Shown here: in pieces, positions 61,797 through 64,000 of the stretch | Position numbering within the stretch: position 1 is the first letter of the stretch | Layout: every line of letters starts with the position of its first letter | Assembly (NCBI GenBank): GCA_902774335.1 | Contig: CACYHW010000008.1 | Coordinates: 1-64,000 of the forward strand | Origin: an uncultured Bacteroidales bacterium | GTDB taxonomy: Bacteria; Bacteroidota; Bacteroidia; Bacteroidales; Bacteroidaceae | Reading direction: 5' to 3' | Length of the DNA stretch: 64,000 nt | Notes under the pieces: generated by a model | What the model was told of the DNA's origin: nothing | Databases searched by the model: none | Seen by the model: only the letters and a program-made list of their open reading frames with translations | Made by a program: the position numbers and the translations under genes

Positions 61797-64000
61797 ATGA
61801 AAACCGGGAAGGTCCTACATATTATTCTGATTGTGCTCGTCGCTCTCTTTTTGAGCGGCCACATCCTGTTGAATAACAAGAAGATACAGCAGGATGCGGC
61901 TACACATGTGGTACGTATAGCACAGGCAGCGCTCGGGACCGATGTCAGCGCCGGGCGTGTACAACTTGTTTACCCCTTCGGCATCACAATCGATGACCTT
62001 ACGGTGTACGATCTCAAGCACGATACACTGGCCCACGCAGCATCCGTTTCACTGCGCCTCAAGCCTTTCCAGTTGCTTCGTAACAAAGTCAGTATCACCA
62101 GTGTAAGGGTCAACAGCCCCGCCGTGACACTGAGCAAGGACAGCATCGGAGCGCAGCCCAACTACGCATTCCTGGTGGATCTGTTCGGCGGAAGCGATGA
62201 TCCCATGGCTCTCAGGGCCAATTCCATACTTATCCGTAACGGTTCTGTCAGGTATGACCTCAAGACGGCAGAACGCACGGACAGTATCTTCAACCCCAAT
62301 CACATCGCTGTTGCCGGACTGACAGCAAACCTGTCCGTCAAGGCCTTCAGCACCGACTCCATATCGGTCATAATGCGTAAGTTCGCATTCAGCGAGCACT
62401 CCGGATTCAGGCTCACCAAAGCCAAGGGTGCAGTCACCATAGGCCAGGATCAGACTATCCTGACAGGACTTACGGTATCAACACCCAACAGCAGTTTCCA
62501 GGCTCTGCGATTTACTGCCGGTATAGGTATGGCAACACCCATTACAGGTGTTCCCCAGGCCGATGCCGACGTACGCTCCATCTTTACCGGAAGCGATCTG
62601 AAGGCATTCTTCCCGCAGCTGGCCAGCATGACCGACCCCATCGACATAACCGTCAAGGGTAAGAGCGGCGACGGCAAGGTAGGCATTGACGCCATCTACG
62701 TACATGCTCCCAACAACACCGTTGACCTGGGCATGAGCGGTACGCTGATGATGGACAGCGCCCTCCATATCACCGGATGCAGGTTCGCCGAGCTCCACGG
62801 ATCGTTCGCCGCCGGCCTGCCGGTATGGCTCGAGGAGCAGTTCCTGGGTCTTGGACTCACCGTTCCCTCACAGCTCAAGTCGCTGGGTGACGGAACCATC
62901 AGGGCTACGGCCGACAACTATGACGGCAATCTGGATTCGGAGCTGGAGATATCGGCCCAGGCAGGAACGCTCTCTTGCGGCATCGAGGGCCGGAACAACA
63001 GCTACACCGCCAGCCTTAAAGCACAGGACATCAGGCTGAACAGCATTACCGGCATAAGCGACCTGGGCAAGGGCAGCCTTACCGCACAGGCCAACTTCAA
63101 CAAACGTTCTGACGGTTACAGAGGTACGTTCCATGCCAATGCCGGAAGCTTAGTATATAAGAAGTATAGGTACCGCAATATCGTGGTGAACGGATCATTT
63201 GATCCCGAGTTGGTTACTACTGACCTGAACTTTGCCGACCGCAACGGTTCGCTGGCACTCAACGCCAAGGCAGGACTGGGAGGAGAGCCCTTCTTCAACC
63301 TCCTGATGCAGGCCGATTCGCTCAACCTGGCAGCATACAACCTGGCGGGTCGCGACACCATGTCGCTCACCACTACCCTGGCCGCCAACCTGAGCGGTAA
63401 GGACGTTGACAACCTGAACGGTAAGATTACGGTTGACAGCCTTGTCTATGTTGACCGGGAGGGTGACTGGTATATGGATAATTTCACCGTAACCATCGAT
63501 GAATCCGAGAATCTGGACAAGGTCATAAGCGTCTATAGCGACTTTATGGACATGTCCATCATAGGCAAGTACACACTCTCCAGCCTGCCCGCATCGTTTG
63601 CCAAGGCTTCATCGGACGTACTGCCTACCATCGGTAAGATGCTGGCCGACAACATGGGCGTCAAGAGCTATCTCAACAGCCGCAACGTATTCAACGTGAA
63701 CGCCTGCCTGTTCAATACGGACTTCATGGATGCCGTATTCCACTACCCCGTCTCCATAAGCAGTCCGGCCAACCTGCACATGAACTTTATCGACACGGAC
63801 AGCACATGTGTGGGACATCTCATCATACCGCAGATAACCGTAGGAACGCAGGTCATCCAGGAGGCCGATCTGGACATCAACTCCACACAGGGCACCTGCT
63901 ATATCACCATCAACGGATTGTACGGTGAAAAGGAGAGCAACCCCATCAATATCGAAGCCTCGCTTATGGCATTCACCGATATTGTCCGCGGCACCTATGT
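61797..64000 (+). CDS. TamB/AsmA-like envelope protein, 3' end beyond the window
   Basis: At least 734 codons, open to the window end. N-terminal TM anchor (VLHIILIVLVALFLSGHILL, about 6-25), then long beta-rich repeats with the AsmA/TamB pattern of alternating hydrophobics (GRVQLVYPFGITIDDLTVYD, LRLKPFQLLRNKVSITSVRV near the start). Bacteroidetes members are 1400-1600 aa with a C-terminal DUF490/TamB domain and take part in outer-membrane lipid or protein transport; that end lies outside the window, so TamB versus another AsmA-like protein is not settled. The start at 61797 is fixed by the promoter and by TAA just upstream. Confidence 0.85.
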   Translation, partial: MKTGKVLHIILIVLVALFLSGHILLNNKKIQQDAATHVVRIAQAALGTDVSAGRVQLVYPFGITIDDLTVYDLKHDTLAHAASVSLRLKPFQLLRNKVSITSVRVNSPAVTLSKDSIGAQPNYAFLVDLFGGSDDPMALRANSILIRNGSVRYDLKTAERTDSIFNPNHIAVAGLTANLSVKAFSTDSISVIMRKFAFSEHSGFRLTKAKGAVTIGQDQTILTGLTVSTPNSSFQALRFTAGIGMATPITGVPQADADVRSIFTGSDLKAFFPQLASMTDPIDITVKGKSGDGKVGIDAIYVHAPNNTVDLGMSGTLMMDSALHITGCRFAELHGSFAAGLPVWLEEQFLGLGLTVPSQLKSLGDGTIRATADNYDGNLDSELEISAQAGTLSCGIEGRNNSYTASLKAQDIRLNSITGISDLGKGSLTAQANFNKRSDGYRGTFHANAGSLVYKKYRYRNIVVNGSFDPELVTTDLNFADRNGSLALNAKAGLGGEPFFNLLMQADSLNLAAYNLAGRDTMSLTTTLAANLSGKDVDNLNGKITVDSLVYVDREGDWYMDNFTVTIDESENLDKVISVYSDFMDMSIIGKYTLSSLPASFAKASSDVLPTIGKMLADNMGVKSYLNSRNVFNVNACLFNTDFMDAVFHYPVSISSPANLHMNFIDTDSTCVGHLIIPQITVGTQVIQEADLDINSTQGTCYITINGLYGEKESNPINIEASLMAFTDIVRGTY

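Overview
The window is a chromosomal segment of a Bacteroidales bacterium, most like a Prevotellaceae/Bacteroidaceae gut or rumen species. The evidence is a TonB-dependent receptor paired with a DUF4249 lipoprotein, Na+-NQR genes, FISUMP-domain proteins, an ECF sigma/anti-sigma pair, exported plant-polysaccharide hydrolases, and many upstream sequences matching the Bacteroidetes -7 element TAnnTTTG, often with TTG or TTTG about 19-21 nt upstream. No phage, insertion sequence, CRISPR array or rRNA was seen.

Layout. 1-570: tRNA cluster (Gly, Leu, Leu, Gly). 575-4083: TonB receptor/lipoprotein pair. 4087-10551: PcrA/UvrD helicase, CPA2 antiporter, membrane acyltransferase, exported esterase. 10638-24661: capsule/exopolysaccharide locus with initiating sugar transferase, SLBB export protein, Wzz, Wzy, Wzx, three glycosyltransferases, WecB/WecC (UDP-ManNAcA supply) and a heparinase II/III-type enzyme on the opposite strand. 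24863-29794: fabD, GH13, GH5, pfkA. 29919-34220: carAB with a candidate translation-coupled attenuator leader. 34483-39442: GH43, outer-membrane protein, tRNA-Thr, GH67, yigZ. 39603-42714: FISUMP lipoprotein, DUF5131, free-Met-(R)-sulfoxide reductase, MmcQ/YjbR. 42844-46130: serC-serA-DUF1015. 46399-50869: esterase, alanine symporter, chimeric anti-sigma protein, ECF sigma factor. 50981-55473: phosphatase, cupin, three small secreted proteins, mtgA. 55571-61534: nqrABCDEF. 61797-64000: TamB/AsmA-like gene running off the end.

How the genes work together. The central blocks supply precursors and energy: pfkA in glycolysis, fabD in lipid synthesis, carAB for pyrimidine/arginine, ser genes for serine, Nqr for the sodium motive force. 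The envelope blocks build surface glycan and outer membrane. The exported GH43, GH67, GH5 and CE1-like enzymes point to hemicellulose use, although they are scattered rather than in one SusC/D locus.

The most unusual observations are: (i) an anti-sigma-like protein combining a TM segment, a TonB-plug-like module and a FISUMP domain; (ii) NqrC carrying an N-terminal rubredoxin domain and a Cys-rich tail; (iii) a CarA lacking the glutaminase nucleophile, preceded by a pyrBI-like leader ORF and terminator; (iv) two intergenic repeat families, TGACAC palindromes and AATTGAG heptamer arrays, placed at stop codons, with a related palindrome core also inside the pcrA reading frame. No intergenic stretch exceeds 300 bp.
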